A stretch of DNA of 64,000 nucleotides, taken from Ardenticatenales bacterium (GTDB lineage Bacteria; Chloroflexota; Anaerolineae; Promineifilales; Promineifilaceae). Shown here one piece after another: positions 7,822 to 17,633 of the stretch. The DNA is taken from assembly GCA_020634575.1 (NCBI GenBank), contig JACKBM010000028.1, forward strand, positions 1-64,000. Reading direction: 5' to 3'. Below the pieces are notes generated by a model that was given only the letters and a program-made list of their open reading frames with translations, ran no database searches and was not told the DNA's origin. How positions within the stretch are numbered: position 1 is the stretch's first letter; every line of letters begins with the position of its first letter. A program made the translations under genes and the position numbers.

Positions 7822-8478
7822 TCAGCTGTCGCGGCGGACAATGCCCTCGCGCCAGGCGTAGACGGCGGCCTGGGTCCGGTCCGCCAGGTGGAGCTTGCCG
7901 AGGATGTTGCTGACATGGCTTTTGACCGTCTTCTCGCTGATAAACAGCAGCTCGGCGATCTCCCGATTACTATGGCCGGCGGCGATGAGACGCAACACCT
8001 CCAGCTCTCGCTCGCTCAACTCCGAGAAGGCGTTGACGGCATCCTCCCGCGAGCCGTGGATCTCCTGGACGACCCGGGCAGCAATGCGCGGGTGCAGCAC
8101 CGCCTCGCCGTGGGACGCTTGCCGCACCGCATCCGCCAATGCCTCCGGGCCAACATCTTTCAGCAGGTAGGAAAGGGCGCCGGCTCGAATGGCCGGGAAA
8201 ATGTGTTCGTCCTGATGGTACGAGGTCAAGACAATCACCTGGGTGCGTGGGCTGACTTCTTTGACGCTGCGCGTCGCCTCCACGCCATCCATGCCGGGCA
8301 TGATCAGATCCATCAGGACCACATCCGGGGCATGGTCGCGCACCATCTGGACCCCTTCCTCGCCCGTATCCGCTTCCGCCACGACATGGATGTCAGGCTG
8401 GGTCTCGAGAAAGGCGCGCACACCCTGGCGCACCATGCGATGGTCGTCGATTAATATGACCGTAATTGGCTCGTTCAT
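7822..8478 (-). CDS. NarL/FixJ-type response regulator
   Basis: A 218-residue regulator: an N-terminal receiver domain with acidic pair DD near residue 11, phospho-acceptor Asp57 in LMDLIMPGMDG, Thr/Ser in LTSYH and Lys in YLLKDVG, then a LuxR-type helix-turn-helix (LSERELEVLRLIAAGHSNRE, SEKTVKSHVSNILGKL). It is two bases from the kinase gene upstream on the same strand, so the two form a two-component system. The targets are unknown; no binding site was identified. Confidence 0.95.
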   Translation of the reverse strand: MNEPITVILIDDHRMVRQGVRAFLETQPDIHVVAEADTGEEGVQMVRDHAPDVVLMDLIMPGMDGVEATRSVKEVSPRTQVIVLTSYHQDEHIFPAIRAGALSYLLKDVGPEALADAVRQASHGEAVLHPRIAARVVQEIHGSREDAVNAFSELSERELEVLRLIAAGHSNREIAELLFISEKTVKSHVSNILGKLHLADRTQAAVYAWREGIVRRDS

Positions 8479-8480
8479 GA

Positions 8481-9956
8481 TTAAACCTTTTCGTAGCGGA
8501 CCAGCGGGCAGTGGGCGACGATGGTCGTGCCGGCGCCCGGCCGGCTCTCAATCTGCAGGCTACCGCCAAGGGCGGCGAGCCGTTCATGCATGCTGTACAG
8601 CCCGAGGCCGGTGCCACTGACCTGGGCGACGTCAAAGCCCTGGCCATTATCCTGAATCGTCAGCGTAACATCGTCACTGCTCATGGCCACGTGAATATCC
8701 AGGGCGCCGGCCCGGCTATGTTTGGCCGCGTTCATCAGCGCCTCCTGGGTAACGCGATACAGCGCCTGTTCGATGTGCAGCGGCAACGGTCGATCACCCT
8801 GCACCCGGACCTGGGTGGGGATGTTTTGCTGGCGCGTCCAGCTATCGGCCAGGTTGCGCAGCGCCCGCACCAGCCCCATCCCATCCAACGCCGCCGGGCG
8901 CAGCTCCTGGATAAGCTCCGTCAGCTCTTGCTGGGCCAGCTGCGCGAGCTGCTCCGCTTCCTGGAGATGGGTTTTGGCCTGAACGGGGTTGTTCTCCAGC
9001 AAAGCCCGGGCCGCGCCGGTCTGCATGGCGGTAGCAAAAACCTGCTGTTTGACAGAATCATGCAGATCGCGCGCCAACCGGTTGCGCTCTTCGAGCATGG
9101 CCAGCTCCTGGCGGGTTTGCAGCAGAGTTTGCAACTCCTGGGCCATGCGATTGAGCCGGCGGGCGAGCAGACCAATCTCGTCGGCCGATTTGTCCTGAAC
9201 CATAATGGAAAAGTCACCCTGGCTCCAGCTATCAGCCGCAGCAGTCAGGTTGCTCAAACGGCGCGCATAGCCACGCGCGGCAAAAAAGCCAAAGATGGTG
9301 CCTGCCACGCTTGTCAGGAGCAACGCGCCCAGGATGATGGGGCCGAGGGCGGCCAGCGACGCGGTAAAGATGTCACTGTTGTTGGCCGGCATGCGCAGGG
9401 TAACGATCAGGGCTCCTAACGTCTGGCCATCGTCTGCGAGGATCGGGCTGGCCAGAAAAGCCACCCCACTGTCGCTGTCGGTGTAATTGGCGTCGCTCAA
9501 CTCCAGGTCGCCGGCCAGAACACCATCGAGGACCAGCTCAGCTTCAGCAGATAACGCGCTGCGGAGGTCGGCCGGGATCTGGTCGAGAGGGCGACCGGCG
9601 ATGATCCGGCCGGTCGCATCCGTCACCGCCACATATTCCACATCGTCTACATTCAGGATGAGGTCGGCCGACCGCAAGTTCAGTCGCCCCCGGTTGTAAA
9701 CGCTATCCAGCCACTCGCCCAGCGCGGCCACATCCGGCTCCTCCTCGGCAAAATAAGGAGGCAGCTCCTCGGTCATCTGCGGCAGTAGCGAGCTGATCAT
9801 GACGCCAAACACTTCCACATCGATGAGCGTGTAGGCGAACAACAACAGTCCCAGCAAGGTTACCGTGACAATGAGCGTGGTGACCAGCGAATAGCTGAGC
9901 GCCAGCTTCCATTGCAGGCGCACAAAACGGGAGAAAAATCGTTTCAGCAAAGCCAT
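8481..9956 (-). CDS. Sensor histidine kinase, NarX/DegS-like
   Basis: A 491-residue membrane kinase. One membrane segment lies near residues 18-40 and a second near 205-230, framing a periplasmic/extracellular sensor domain of about 160 residues that contains a VAVTDATGRIIAGR segment typical of extracytoplasmic PAS-like (Cache) folds. A HAMP domain follows, then a HisKA_3 dimerisation helix with the phospho-acceptor His in NRLARDLHDSVKQQVFA, and an ATPase domain with NAAKHS, DNGQGF and GTGLGLYSM. It pairs with the regulator 2 bases downstream. The stimulus is unknown. Confidence 0.94.
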   Translation of the reverse strand: MALLKRFFSRFVRLQWKLALSYSLVTTLIVTVTLLGLLLFAYTLIDVEVFGVMISSLLPQMTEELPPYFAEEEPDVAALGEWLDSVYNRGRLNLRSADLILNVDDVEYVAVTDATGRIIAGRPLDQIPADLRSALSAEAELVLDGVLAGDLELSDANYTDSDSGVAFLASPILADDGQTLGALIVTLRMPANNSDIFTASLAALGPIILGALLLTSVAGTIFGFFAARGYARRLSNLTAAADSWSQGDFSIMVQDKSADEIGLLARRLNRMAQELQTLLQTRQELAMLEERNRLARDLHDSVKQQVFATAMQTGAARALLENNPVQAKTHLQEAEQLAQLAQQELTELIQELRPAALDGMGLVRALRNLADSWTRQQNIPTQVRVQGDRPLPLHIEQALYRVTQEALMNAAKHSRAGALDIHVAMSSDDVTLTIQDNGQGFDVAQVSGTGLGLYSMHERLAALGGSLQIESRPGAGTTIVAHCPLVRYEKV

Positions 9957-10129
9957 AGGCAGTTCCGGTGGCGACTCATGAACTTATTTTACGTCAGAGC
10001 AAGCGAATTGAAACCCGCCCACGGATGCAATATTTGTCCGACGATAGGCGGAAAAGCCAGCGGGCGAGCGTAGTCTCGGCAGCGATAGATCGTCAGGTTG
10101 GCTGAACCCAACTATGTTTTAATGATCAC

Positions 10130-11197
10130 ATGAAAAAACTGGGCCTTCTCCTCACGCTATTTTGCCTGCCAACTTTGCTACTGGCCTGCCAGAAAAAGCC
10201 AGAGCGAACGGGGGGACCGGCCGGTCCCTTCTACGACCATTATTTCTACCAGGCGTTCCGTGATCAGCTACAGATCATCGACATCGCCGATCCCGCCAAC
10301 CCGGTCTATCTGGGCAACCTGAACAGCAACGGGCGCACCGCCTATAACGGCTGGGTCGCTGGCCGTTACCTCTATGTGACAGAATACGATATGGCCACAA
10401 CTGCCTATCAATTTGGTATCTACTCGCTGGAAGATCCAGAGCAGCCGACCCTTGTGAGAACATTGCCCACAACCAATTTTAATGGCCTTATCTTTTACGA
10501 CGGCCTGGGTTACCAGATTGACGCAGAACAACAGCTGCTCCGGGTGATGGATTACAGCGATCCGTTGCAGCCGCGTGAGCTAGGCGCTGTCGCCAATGCC
10601 GAACCGGGTTATCCCCAGGTCAGCGGCGACTATGCGATGGTGGCCGATTTTGACTGGTGCGGTCGGGCCTCAATGTGCCTTTTCTCGGTTAATTTTTTTG
10701 CGATCGATGGCGTGGGTGACCTGCGCTTTGTGCAGCACGTCCCCATCGACACCCGGCAAAGCTCCGAGCGCTTCTTTCTGCGCGGTCACGAGCTGTTCTA
10801 CCATGCCATTTCCATCGATGACGACCTGCAATTTCACAGCACTGTTACCGTACTGGACCTGAGCGCGCCGCTGGAGAACAATCTGGTCGGCACGCATCAG
10901 GTTGAGGGCCAACCCTATTATCTTTCTGACAGTTTGCTGCTTGTGCAGGCCTACAGCCAGACCAATATTTTCAACATGCAGCTATATGATAGCAGCGACG
11001 GCGCGAACTTCATTCCGCTGGGCAACTTCGACCTGCCGGGTTATCCCTTCAGCGCCTATCTGCGCGAAGAGCTGCTCTACATGCGCTACAACGTCTATGA
11101 TGAGCAACAATACAGTAACGGCGAAGCGCTCGCCGTGGTTGATCTGACTGATCCGATGGCGCCTGAAATCATCGCCGATCTGCTCGTCATTCCTTGA
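10130..11197 (+). CDS. LVIVD-repeat lipoprotein
   Basis: A 355-residue secreted lipoprotein: signal peptide with a lipobox ending LLLAC at residue 20, then a beta-propeller-like body. Several LVIVD-type repeats are visible, with the pattern hydrophobic-x-D-x-x-D-P-x-x-P: LQIIDIADPANPVYLG, LRVMDYSDPLQPRELG and LAVVDLTDPMAPEIIA. Such proteins are extracellular and of unknown role, perhaps surface adhesion or binding. It is divergent from the kinase gene and followed ten bases later by the broken glycoside hydrolase gene. Confidence 0.88.
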   Translation: MKKLGLLLTLFCLPTLLLACQKKPERTGGPAGPFYDHYFYQAFRDQLQIIDIADPANPVYLGNLNSNGRTAYNGWVAGRYLYVTEYDMATTAYQFGIYSLEDPEQPTLVRTLPTTNFNGLIFYDGLGYQIDAEQQLLRVMDYSDPLQPRELGAVANAEPGYPQVSGDYAMVADFDWCGRASMCLFSVNFFAIDGVGDLRFVQHVPIDTRQSSERFFLRGHELFYHAISIDDDLQFHSTVTVLDLSAPLENNLVGTHQVEGQPYYLSDSLLLVQAYSQTNIFNMQLYDSSDGANFIPLGNFDLPGYPFSAYLREELLYMRYNVYDEQQYSNGEALAVVDLTDPMAPEIIADLLVIP

Positions 11198-11206
11198 ATT
11201 TTGTCT

Positions 11207-12347
11207 ATGCGAAGGATATTGCTCGTTGGCCTGCTGCTGGGATTGGCCGTCGCTGGCTGGTGGTGGTGGCGGACCGGCTGGTCCACCAGGCAGGCGCTGC
11301 CGTCCGGACCGCGGCCGCCTGTTACCGGCTGCTGCCCAGAGCCACCACCTTGCCGCCGCCCACCCTTTAGCCGCCAGCCGCGGCCTGGGCCAGGGCGGTC
11401 CACACGTCACCTGACCACGCCACCGCTGAACTAGCCCAGGCTGCCGGCTTCGAGACAATTGTCCAGGTCTTTGGGTCGGCGCGATCTGCAGCCCGGGCCA
11501 GACCAGTTTGACTGGGGCGCGGCCGACGCCATGTTGTCGGTTGCCGACCTTTAGCCTCAACCTCGTGGTCCGCCTGGACATGCCGCCGCCGGCTCAGCCA
11601 ACGGGACAGGGGCGCCGGCTTCCTGATGAGGCCGCCTATGGCCGCTTTGTCGCCGCCCTGGCGGCCGCCATCAGGCCGGATTCGCGGCTGCATCATCTGG
11701 AATGAGCCCAACCTGGCGGCAGAATGGAGCCGCTCTGGCGGCAACTGCCCGATCACTTCCTCAACTTCGACGGCTGCGGCCTGGCCGGCTGACTACGCGG
11801 CCCTGGTTGGCCTGGCTTACCACGCCATCCGCCAGGCTGATCCCGACGCCCTGGTCATCGCCGGCGGCCTTGCCCCGACCAACGAGATCTCGCCACGGGC
11901 TTATGACGACCGGGAGTTCTGCGCCAGCTTTATGAAGTCGGCTGGTCGGACTGTTTTGATGTGCTGGCGGTGCATGGCTATGGCTTTGGCCTGCCGGCGG
12001 AAATGGGCTGGTGCGGCCAACGATGGGCTGAATTTGGCCCGGGTCGAAGTTTGCGGCAGATTATGGGGGAATATGGGGATAACCGGCCGGTCTGGATCAC
12101 CGAGCTTGGCTACACCATCCATTCCCGTCTGCAACCCACCGTCTCCCTGACTGAACAGGCTGATTATCTGGCCGGCGCTTACCAGCACAGCCAGCGTGAA
12201 TGGCCCTGGGTCACGCTATTCACGGTCTGGAACCTGACAGTTGGCCGGCCCGCTGAAGATGAGATGAGTGGCTACAGCCTCGTCGAACCGGACGGAACGC
12301 CCCGGCCCGCTTACGAAAAACTGCAAGCGCTTTTTACTGTTGACTGA
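11207..12347 (+). pseudogene. Frameshifted glycoside hydrolase (cellulase/GH39-like fold)
   Basis: Read across frames, this gives a signal-anchored TIM-barrel hydrolase. It starts with a hydrophobic MRRILLVGLLLGLAVAGWWW segment; later pieces read VVRLDMPPPAQP, the acid/base motif WNEPNLAAEW, DYAALVGLAYHAIRQADPDA, VLAVHGYGFGLPAEMG and the nucleophile motif VWITELGYTIH. These pieces lie in all three forward frames, so several single-base shifts are needed. Every domain piece is well conserved, and the neighbouring broken genes have the same problem, so base-call errors are as likely as a true pseudogene. The substrate is unknown. It converges with the copper gene and overlaps its end by 14 bases. 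Confidence 0.72.
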
Positions 12348-14513
12348 GCCGGCGCACGTAGTTGACGATATGCCAGGTCTCCGTCTCCGTATATTGCTCA
12401 TTGAAGGCGGGCATCGCCGTCCCTTCCTTGCCATTGCGGATCCAGAAGAACAGGTCGCCATCAGAATGGGCATCGGTGTGGCCGTCGGTGAAGTTGGCCG
12501 GCGCCGGGTTAAGGCCGAGAGCTGCTTCGCCGTTGCCCAACCCCTGAATACCGTGACAGGAGGCGCATTCCGCTTCAAAGGCGGCCTGCCCCTGCTGAAT
12601 CGAGGTCTGGTCCGGCAACACCGGGTTGTTGAGGAATTTGGATGGTGTGTATTCGGTGCCAAAGAATGTTGAGCTGCTGCCCACCAATCCAGAACGCGCC
12701 AGTGAAAAGGCCAGCAACGGTATGAGTTGAACCGGCTATCAGCGACCCGGAAGCGAGAAGCCAAACCAGATCAGGCCCAGCAGAATAAGGCCGAAACCGA
12801 TGATGGCATTGTTTAATAATGTCGTCGTGCTGGCCAGGGCGTCCGCGCTGCGCCCGCCTGACATCCTGGATGGCGCTGCCCAGACCCGCATTGAGCCGGT
12901 GAGGGCGCAAAGCATCGCCAACGCTCCGGCACGGGCCACCCTTCCACCTGCCACCGCCGATGAGGCTGATAAACGCCCTTCCAGCCGGTAAAGACTCGTG
13001 TCGAGCTCTCCGGCACCGCTTCGCTGGCGCCCAACGATTGCTCAGAAAGGTGAAGCGAATATCCACTTGGCTGATGTCGCTGACCGGCTGCCTGGCAGCA
13101 TCCGTAACGGCGATGTCGAAAACATTATTGCCGACCAGGCCGGTTTCAGTGGTTGCGGTGAAGGCAGATCTTCGACCTGCTGCTTTGAGAATTGCCCACA
13201 CTTCGTCAGCCGGAAGCGGCGCATCAGCGCCGCGTTGGGCGTCTGTAGTCCGGCGGCGCCAGGATGATGAGAAAAGGCCAGAATTGCCCAGCGCGCAGAT
13301 TGTTAAAACGTCGCGCAATTGCGCTGCGCGGCAGGGCCAGCCGCCGCCTCCGCCTGGCGCAGACGCGGTTTAATGTACAGGTTGACAGTCGGGAGCGAGG
13401 GCAACATCAGCCCGAGTTTAGCCAACAAGATGCGGCCGTAAATTTGTGCCGAACAATGCTGTCCAGGTGGCGACGTGACAGAAGCCTGATAGACGCCGCT
13501 GGCCATAAAGCCGACCGAGGGCCGGCCAGTAGAGAAAATTGCACAATAAGTGCAGATTGATGCTTGTCGGAATCGCCGGCGCCGCTCCGGTATACCAGGC
13601 GGCCAGGCAAGCTGAACCAACCCCGCCCCAGATACCGGCCGAAGCAAATGAACGGATCGGTCAGCGTTGCGTTCAAAGAATCGCGCAACAGCGCGGCGCT
13701 GTGGCTATCAGCGCGCCAGCGAGCAGCATCGTCAGCGCCAGACCCGCCCAACAGAGCGGGTCTCGCCCACCGGCCGGAAAAGCCCGAATTTCGCCTGGAG
13801 TATGGCGGCCAGGATAAGGTCACGAGTCACGGCCCAGCCCATCCAGCCAACGGGTCGACAACCAGGCGATCAGGTTGTTGCCGGTAAACACATGGGTGTT
13901 GATCGGTCAGGGTCAACATGGGCCACGATCATGAGTGACACGGCCACCAGGCTACAATGAGGCCAGCGTTGTAAATCTTTGGTCGACCGAAGCTAATTTT
14001 CCGGAGGTCACTGGCCGGTCGGGCAGGCGGCCAGAGAACCGGTCGAAACTGAACAGCCCCAACAGCAGCACAATCGCCGTCAATGACAACCAGCGCAATG
14101 CACTCAGCGGATCAATCTGCGCCGCGGTCTGCGTATTACCCACCACCCCGGCCAACAGGCCACGCCGATACCTAACGAGTAGGTGCCGGTGGTGCTGACC
14201 ATCAACGGCCGACAGCACCTGCCAGCTGACCAGGTAGGTGCCATTGTCCAGCGGCGGCAAATGGCAAAATGAGACTGCTATTTTCGGTGCCTGCCAGCGC
14301 GCGCCGACTCAATGCGTTGTCCTGCCTGCGTGAGCAGATCAATCCGGCTCAATTCCGGCACCACCGGCCCATTGAACTGGATGCGCAGCCCTCAGGCGCC
14401 GTCTCTGATGGTATTGGCTGTTGGCACCGGAGGTAACTGGCACCGCATGGGCCAGCGCCTCGCTGGCGGCGGCAGCAAAGCAAGGTTATGGTCAGAAATG
14501 CGGGACGCTTCAT
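12334..14513 (-). pseudogene. Frameshifted CopC-CopD-cytochrome c fusion
   Basis: The ATG at 14513 begins a signal peptide followed, after one shift, by LAHAVPVTS, the mature start of CopC copper-binding proteins. Further pieces give IQFNGPVVPELSRIDLLTQAG and GTYLVSWQVLSAVDG, the CopC C-terminal strand. Hydrophobic pieces follow (LSLTAIVLLLGLFSFDRF and others), fitting the CopD membrane domain. The last, intact piece (12717-12334) is a c-type cytochrome with CASCHGIQGLG, the axial-ligand region MPAF, and NYVRRLSQ. About 720 residues in all; at least eight shifts are needed. It probably handled copper at the membrane. The order with the YtkA-like and small lipoprotein genes upstream suggests one operon. 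Confidence 0.72.
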
Positions 14514-14518
14514 AAGAC

Positions 14519-14582
14519 AGGGTCCCCCAACCCGACGGGTTAGGGGGACCTGACGGGCTGGTCAACCCGTGGGTTCGCGAAC
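14519..14582. repeat. ACCCGACGGGT intergenic palindrome, copy 3 (degenerate)
   Basis: Has CCCCCAACCCGACGGGTTAG, then CCTGACGGGCTGG and AACCCGTGGGTT. The last core lacks one base compared with other copies, in line with the base losses seen throughout this stretch. It lies between two genes of the same minus-strand operon. Confidence 0.7.
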
Positions 14583-15112
14583 CTATTCCTCGACGGTGAT
14601 ATGAATCATCGCACCGTCTTGTATTCGATATGATCGCTGTTGGCCACCGACAGCAACCTGTATTCACCCGGCTCCAGGCCACGCACCGTCTCGCTGGTGT
14701 TCAGCCTACAACCATGCCGTAAGGAAACATCGTTGAGATAGATGTGCCAATGGTTGCCATCAACACCATAGTCAAAGTTCTCAAAGGCAACTTCGCTACG
14801 AGTAAATCTTCGCCGTTGCGTGCAAAGGTGGCGCCATCGGCCGGGCTCAGGATCAATAGTGGCGTTATTTTCGTTAGGGATCCGATTGGCCGCTTCGTCG
14901 TCGCTGTGCTCGTGGTCCATGTCTTCCATATCGAGGGTCCATGCGCTCAGCTATGTCTCATGATCCATCTCTTCCATGTCTGAATGGTCCATTTCGTCCA
15001 TGTGTTCATCAGCAGCCGGTTCGGCCACACTGCTGCCACAGGCCGCCAGGGCCAGGACAGCCAACAGCGAAAAAGAGAGTAAAAAGTAACGTACAACTTT
15101 CATATCACGCAT
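14583..15112 (-). pseudogene. Small lipoprotein with acidic His/Met segment, interrupted
   Basis: The ATG at 15112 opens a signal peptide with lipobox LALAAC, then repeats of Asp, Glu, Met and His (MDEMDHSDMEEMDHE, then DMEDMDHEHSDDEA), a composition suited to binding copper or another metal. A TAG at 14951-14953 interrupts the frame inside this segment. The rest reads FENFDYGVDGNHWHIYLND and GLEPGEYRLLSVANSDHIEY; one added G near 14607 would continue it as KTGAMIHITVEE to the stop at 14583. It overlaps the end of the YtkA-like gene, so the genes are coupled. With the CopC/CopD protein next to it, a copper role is the best guess. Confidence 0.65.
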
Positions 15113-15743
15113 CGTTTGTATCTCCAGACTGGGACGCTTTACGCAAACCTAGCGCACCCAGGATTAAGCTCAAAAAGCCAATGATCGGCCCGATGTAAGC
15201 GATGAGCCGAGCTGAACGCAGATCAGCCGTCAAAAGGTCAATCTGCGCCTGCATTTCATTGCGAACGGTCAATGTATCCGGTGCCGTTTCCGGGAATTGC
15301 AGCCGGGTAGCCGGGAACACTTCATCCGCATCCATCAGCAGGTCAATTTCGGTATCGTCCAGCAACCCAATCAGCCGCACCGAAAAGGTGCCACGTACCG
15401 TCGGAATCAGGTCGGCCGTATAGCGACCCGGCTCCTCAGCCGATGGGATCAGGTTGACACGCAAGGTCTGGTCCGCATAAACCAACTCGGTTGTCAGATC
15501 GGCCTCGGCCCCGGTGACTGGCGCGCCGCTGGATTCATGTTCGATTTCGAGCAGGAGGGCATTGCGTTCGCCGACAACGGGCGGCTCCGACAGCCAGCCC
15601 AGCACGAAGACATAGTCGCCGACAACCTCGCGGCCATGCGCCAGCGCGGCTTGCGACCGGCCGGTCAGGGCCAGCAGCAGCAACAGCAGGAAGATGCCTA
15701 CCAGCAGACGCGGACGGATGATTAATTGGGATTTTGCTGACAT
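15105..15743 (-). CDS. Membrane-anchored YtkA-like protein of the copper cluster
   Basis: The 212-residue protein has a signal or membrane segment (residues 10-32), an extracytoplasmic beta-sandwich of about 120 residues with GERNALLLEIEHESSGAPV and PGRYTADLIPTVRGTFSVR, and a C-terminal membrane helix (IAYIGPIIGFLSLILGALGL). The layout resembles YtkA-like domains, often found next to CopC/CopD proteins. It is intact, unlike the two genes after it, and its stop overlaps the next start, so it heads a copper-handling operon with them. Its biochemical role is unknown. Confidence 0.72.
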   Translation of the reverse strand: MSAKSQLIIRPRLLVGIFLLLLLLALTGRSQAALAHGREVVGDYVFVLGWLSEPPVVGERNALLLEIEHESSGAPVTGAEADLTTELVYADQTLRVNLIPSAEEPGRYTADLIPTVRGTFSVRLIGLLDDTEIDLLMDADEVFPATRLQFPETAPDTLTVRNEMQAQIDLLTADLRSARLIAYIGPIIGFLSLILGALGLRKASQSGDTNDA

Positions 15744-15849
15744 CGATTCACCTATTCAATAACCGCCAGCCATAGGGCAGGGGCATTTTAGCAACCAGAA
15801 ACAACGGATGCTGCTCATCCGCTGCAAACATTTCAGGGAAACAGCCTGG

Positions 15850-16149
15850 TTATAGGCGTGGGGGCGGGGTCGGTACGGCCAGGGCGACAACGTGGGGCTG
15901 GCAAACAACCTGAGGTAGACGAAAGTTAATGGCCCAGAAGAGGCCAATGGCCAACAAAAACGGCATCACAGCGCCGTAAATACCCACTGCCTGAGCTGCC
16001 GCCGGCATTTGTGTCTCAGCATTCTCCTCACCAGCACAGATTCTGAGATGCATGGGTGCTTCCAACAGACCAGCCTGGCAGATATGAACCTCAGCCGGCG
16101 TGATCAGGGTCAAAAACAGCACATTCAGCAAGAACCAGAACCGCATCAT
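15850..16149 (-). CDS. Small membrane protein, hypothetical
   Basis: A 99-residue protein with a hydrophobic N-terminus (FWFLLNVLFLTLITPAEVHI) that may be a signal peptide and a second helix (YGAVMPFLLAIGLFWAINF). Between them is a short loop with two Cys, and the tail is rich in Pro. It is the first minus-strand gene before the YtkA-like gene, 106 bases away, and may belong to the same operon. No family is recognised, and the ribosome site is weak. Confidence 0.5.
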   Translation of the reverse strand: MMRFWFLLNVLFLTLITPAEVHICQAGLLEAPMHLRICAGEENAETQMPAAAQAVGIYGAVMPFLLAIGLFWAINFRLPQVVCQPHVVALAVPTPPPRL

Positions 16150-16231
16150 CCGACCAGTTTAGCAATATGGTCTGGCGATGTCCAACGAGAACTAAGCTCC
16201 TATTCATTTTTATAAAACATAAACCGGCTTA

Positions 16232-16240
16232 TGGTATAAC
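16232..16240 (+). promoter_or_regulatory. Candidate extended -10 promoter
   Basis: TGGTATAAC is an extended -10 (TGnTATAAC) in an AT-rich upstream sequence. It lies about 70 bases before the lipoprotein gene at 16313. No clear -35 hexamer is present. Confidence 0.4.
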
Positions 16241-16312
16241 ATCGCACTCAAGTGCTTGCCCGACCGGCCGGTCGGCTCATAAAGTACCCAACGCCCGCGC
16301 AGGGAACATGTT

Positions 16313-17614
16313 ATGGCCCACTCTACCGCGCCAAAATGGCGCTTTTTGCCCACGCTATGTCTGCTCGCCCTGATGCTGGCCGCCTGCCAGACAGCGCCAG
16401 CGCCGCCAGCCAGCCCCAGCCCAACCGCCTTACCGGCACCGACCCTGCCCCCAACCGTGCAGCCAACCAGGCCAGCGACGGCAACGGGACCGGCAACCTT
16501 GCCTCCGCAACGGAGCGCCAGCCCAACCCCGGCCAGCCTTTTGGCGGAGACAGCGACCCTGCTGCAGCCTTTCCTGGAAGCCACCGGCCTGGATCTGGCC
16601 GTGACGCCATTGGCAGGCGAGACGATGGTTTGGGCCGCGTATACGGTAGGTGACAGGGGGGCGGCCGAGCACCGGTTATGGCTGGTGGGGCGGGAACCGG
16701 CCGGTCTCCACATCCTCGCCGAACAGGAGCTCACGCTTTTCAACACGCTTCTGCCCGAGCAGATCCGCGAGGTACAGGTCAGCCCGGCTGGTATCTGGCT
16801 GGAGCTGAACGGCCCGGCGGCAACGAGTGACGACAGCTGTTACCAGTTGTTGCACTACCAGGACGGCGCCATCAGCCCCAGCCTGACCCATTGCCATCCC
16901 GTGCTGGCCAGTGACGGCATCACCGATCTGAACAGCGATGGCGTGGCCGACCTGGTCCTCAATGACAGCGTGCTGCTCTGCCCCGGCTGCGGCATCATCC
17001 AACCGGCGTACCGTGTCCTGAGCTGGACAGAGGCCGGCTGGGCGGAGATCAGGCTACAGGCGCAGGTCGCCTCCACCGATACGGCGTTGCAGGCGGCCAA
17101 TCAGCAGATGGTCGCCCTGGCCGAGGCCGGCTTCTGGCAGGCCGCCGCCGGATTGGCGGCGACGATCAGCCGCGCCGAGCCAGTCGTCGCCTGGAATGCC
17201 AGCCTCATCGAGTATCATGTCGCCGCTTTGCAGGCCAGCCTGATTGACGGTACAGACATCCAGCGCCTTTTCACCAATCTCTTTCTCGGCGATTATGAGG
17301 CCACGGCAACCCTGTTGCGCCCCTATCCGCCCGAAGAACTGTTCACCGGCCAGCCCGAGATTTTTGCCGGCCAGCCAGCCGAGCAACTTTTGTCGTTGAG
17401 CGATGTGATCGTGGCCCGCGCCGAGCAGGCTCTGGCGACGGACGCCCAGCTCGCCGCCGCCCATTTTCTGCGCGGCTGGGCCCTTTACCTGGCGGATCCA
17501 GCCGACCCAAACGCCTTGCAGGCTATCGAGCAGGCGGACCGGCTGGCGCCTACAGATGCGCTTTTCGCCGACAGTCTCTTCTATTTCTATAACCACCTGA
17601 ACTACAGTCAATAA
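16313..17614 (+). CDS. Secreted lipoprotein with Pro/Thr linker and helical repeat region
   Basis: A 433-residue protein: lipobox LAAC at residue 25, a Pro/Ala/Thr/Ser linker to about residue 65, then a beta-rich domain containing DLNSDGVADLVLND, a calcium-loop-like motif found in VCBS/FG-GAP repeats. The last 180 residues are helical and look like TPR units (LVARAEQALATDAQLAAAHFL and AIEQADRLAPTDALFA in similar form). It is probably anchored outside the membrane and binds protein or ligand. Neighbours downstream (VanZ-like and a small membrane protein) follow closely and may be co-transcribed. Confidence 0.8.
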   Translation: MAHSTAPKWRFLPTLCLLALMLAACQTAPAPPASPSPTALPAPTLPPTVQPTRPATATGPATLPPQRSASPTPASLLAETATLLQPFLEATGLDLAVTPLAGETMVWAAYTVGDRGAAEHRLWLVGREPAGLHILAEQELTLFNTLLPEQIREVQVSPAGIWLELNGPAATSDDSCYQLLHYQDGAISPSLTHCHPVLASDGITDLNSDGVADLVLNDSVLLCPGCGIIQPAYRVLSWTEAGWAEIRLQAQVASTDTALQAANQQMVALAEAGFWQAAAGLAATISRAEPVVAWNASLIEYHVAALQASLIDGTDIQRLFTNLFLGDYEATATLLRPYPPEELFTGQPEIFAGQPAEQLLSLSDVIVARAEQALATDAQLAAAHFLRGWALYLADPADPNALQAIEQADRLAPTDALFADSLFYFYNHLNYSQ

Positions 17615-17633
17615 GTTCAGCGGAGGCACAGGT

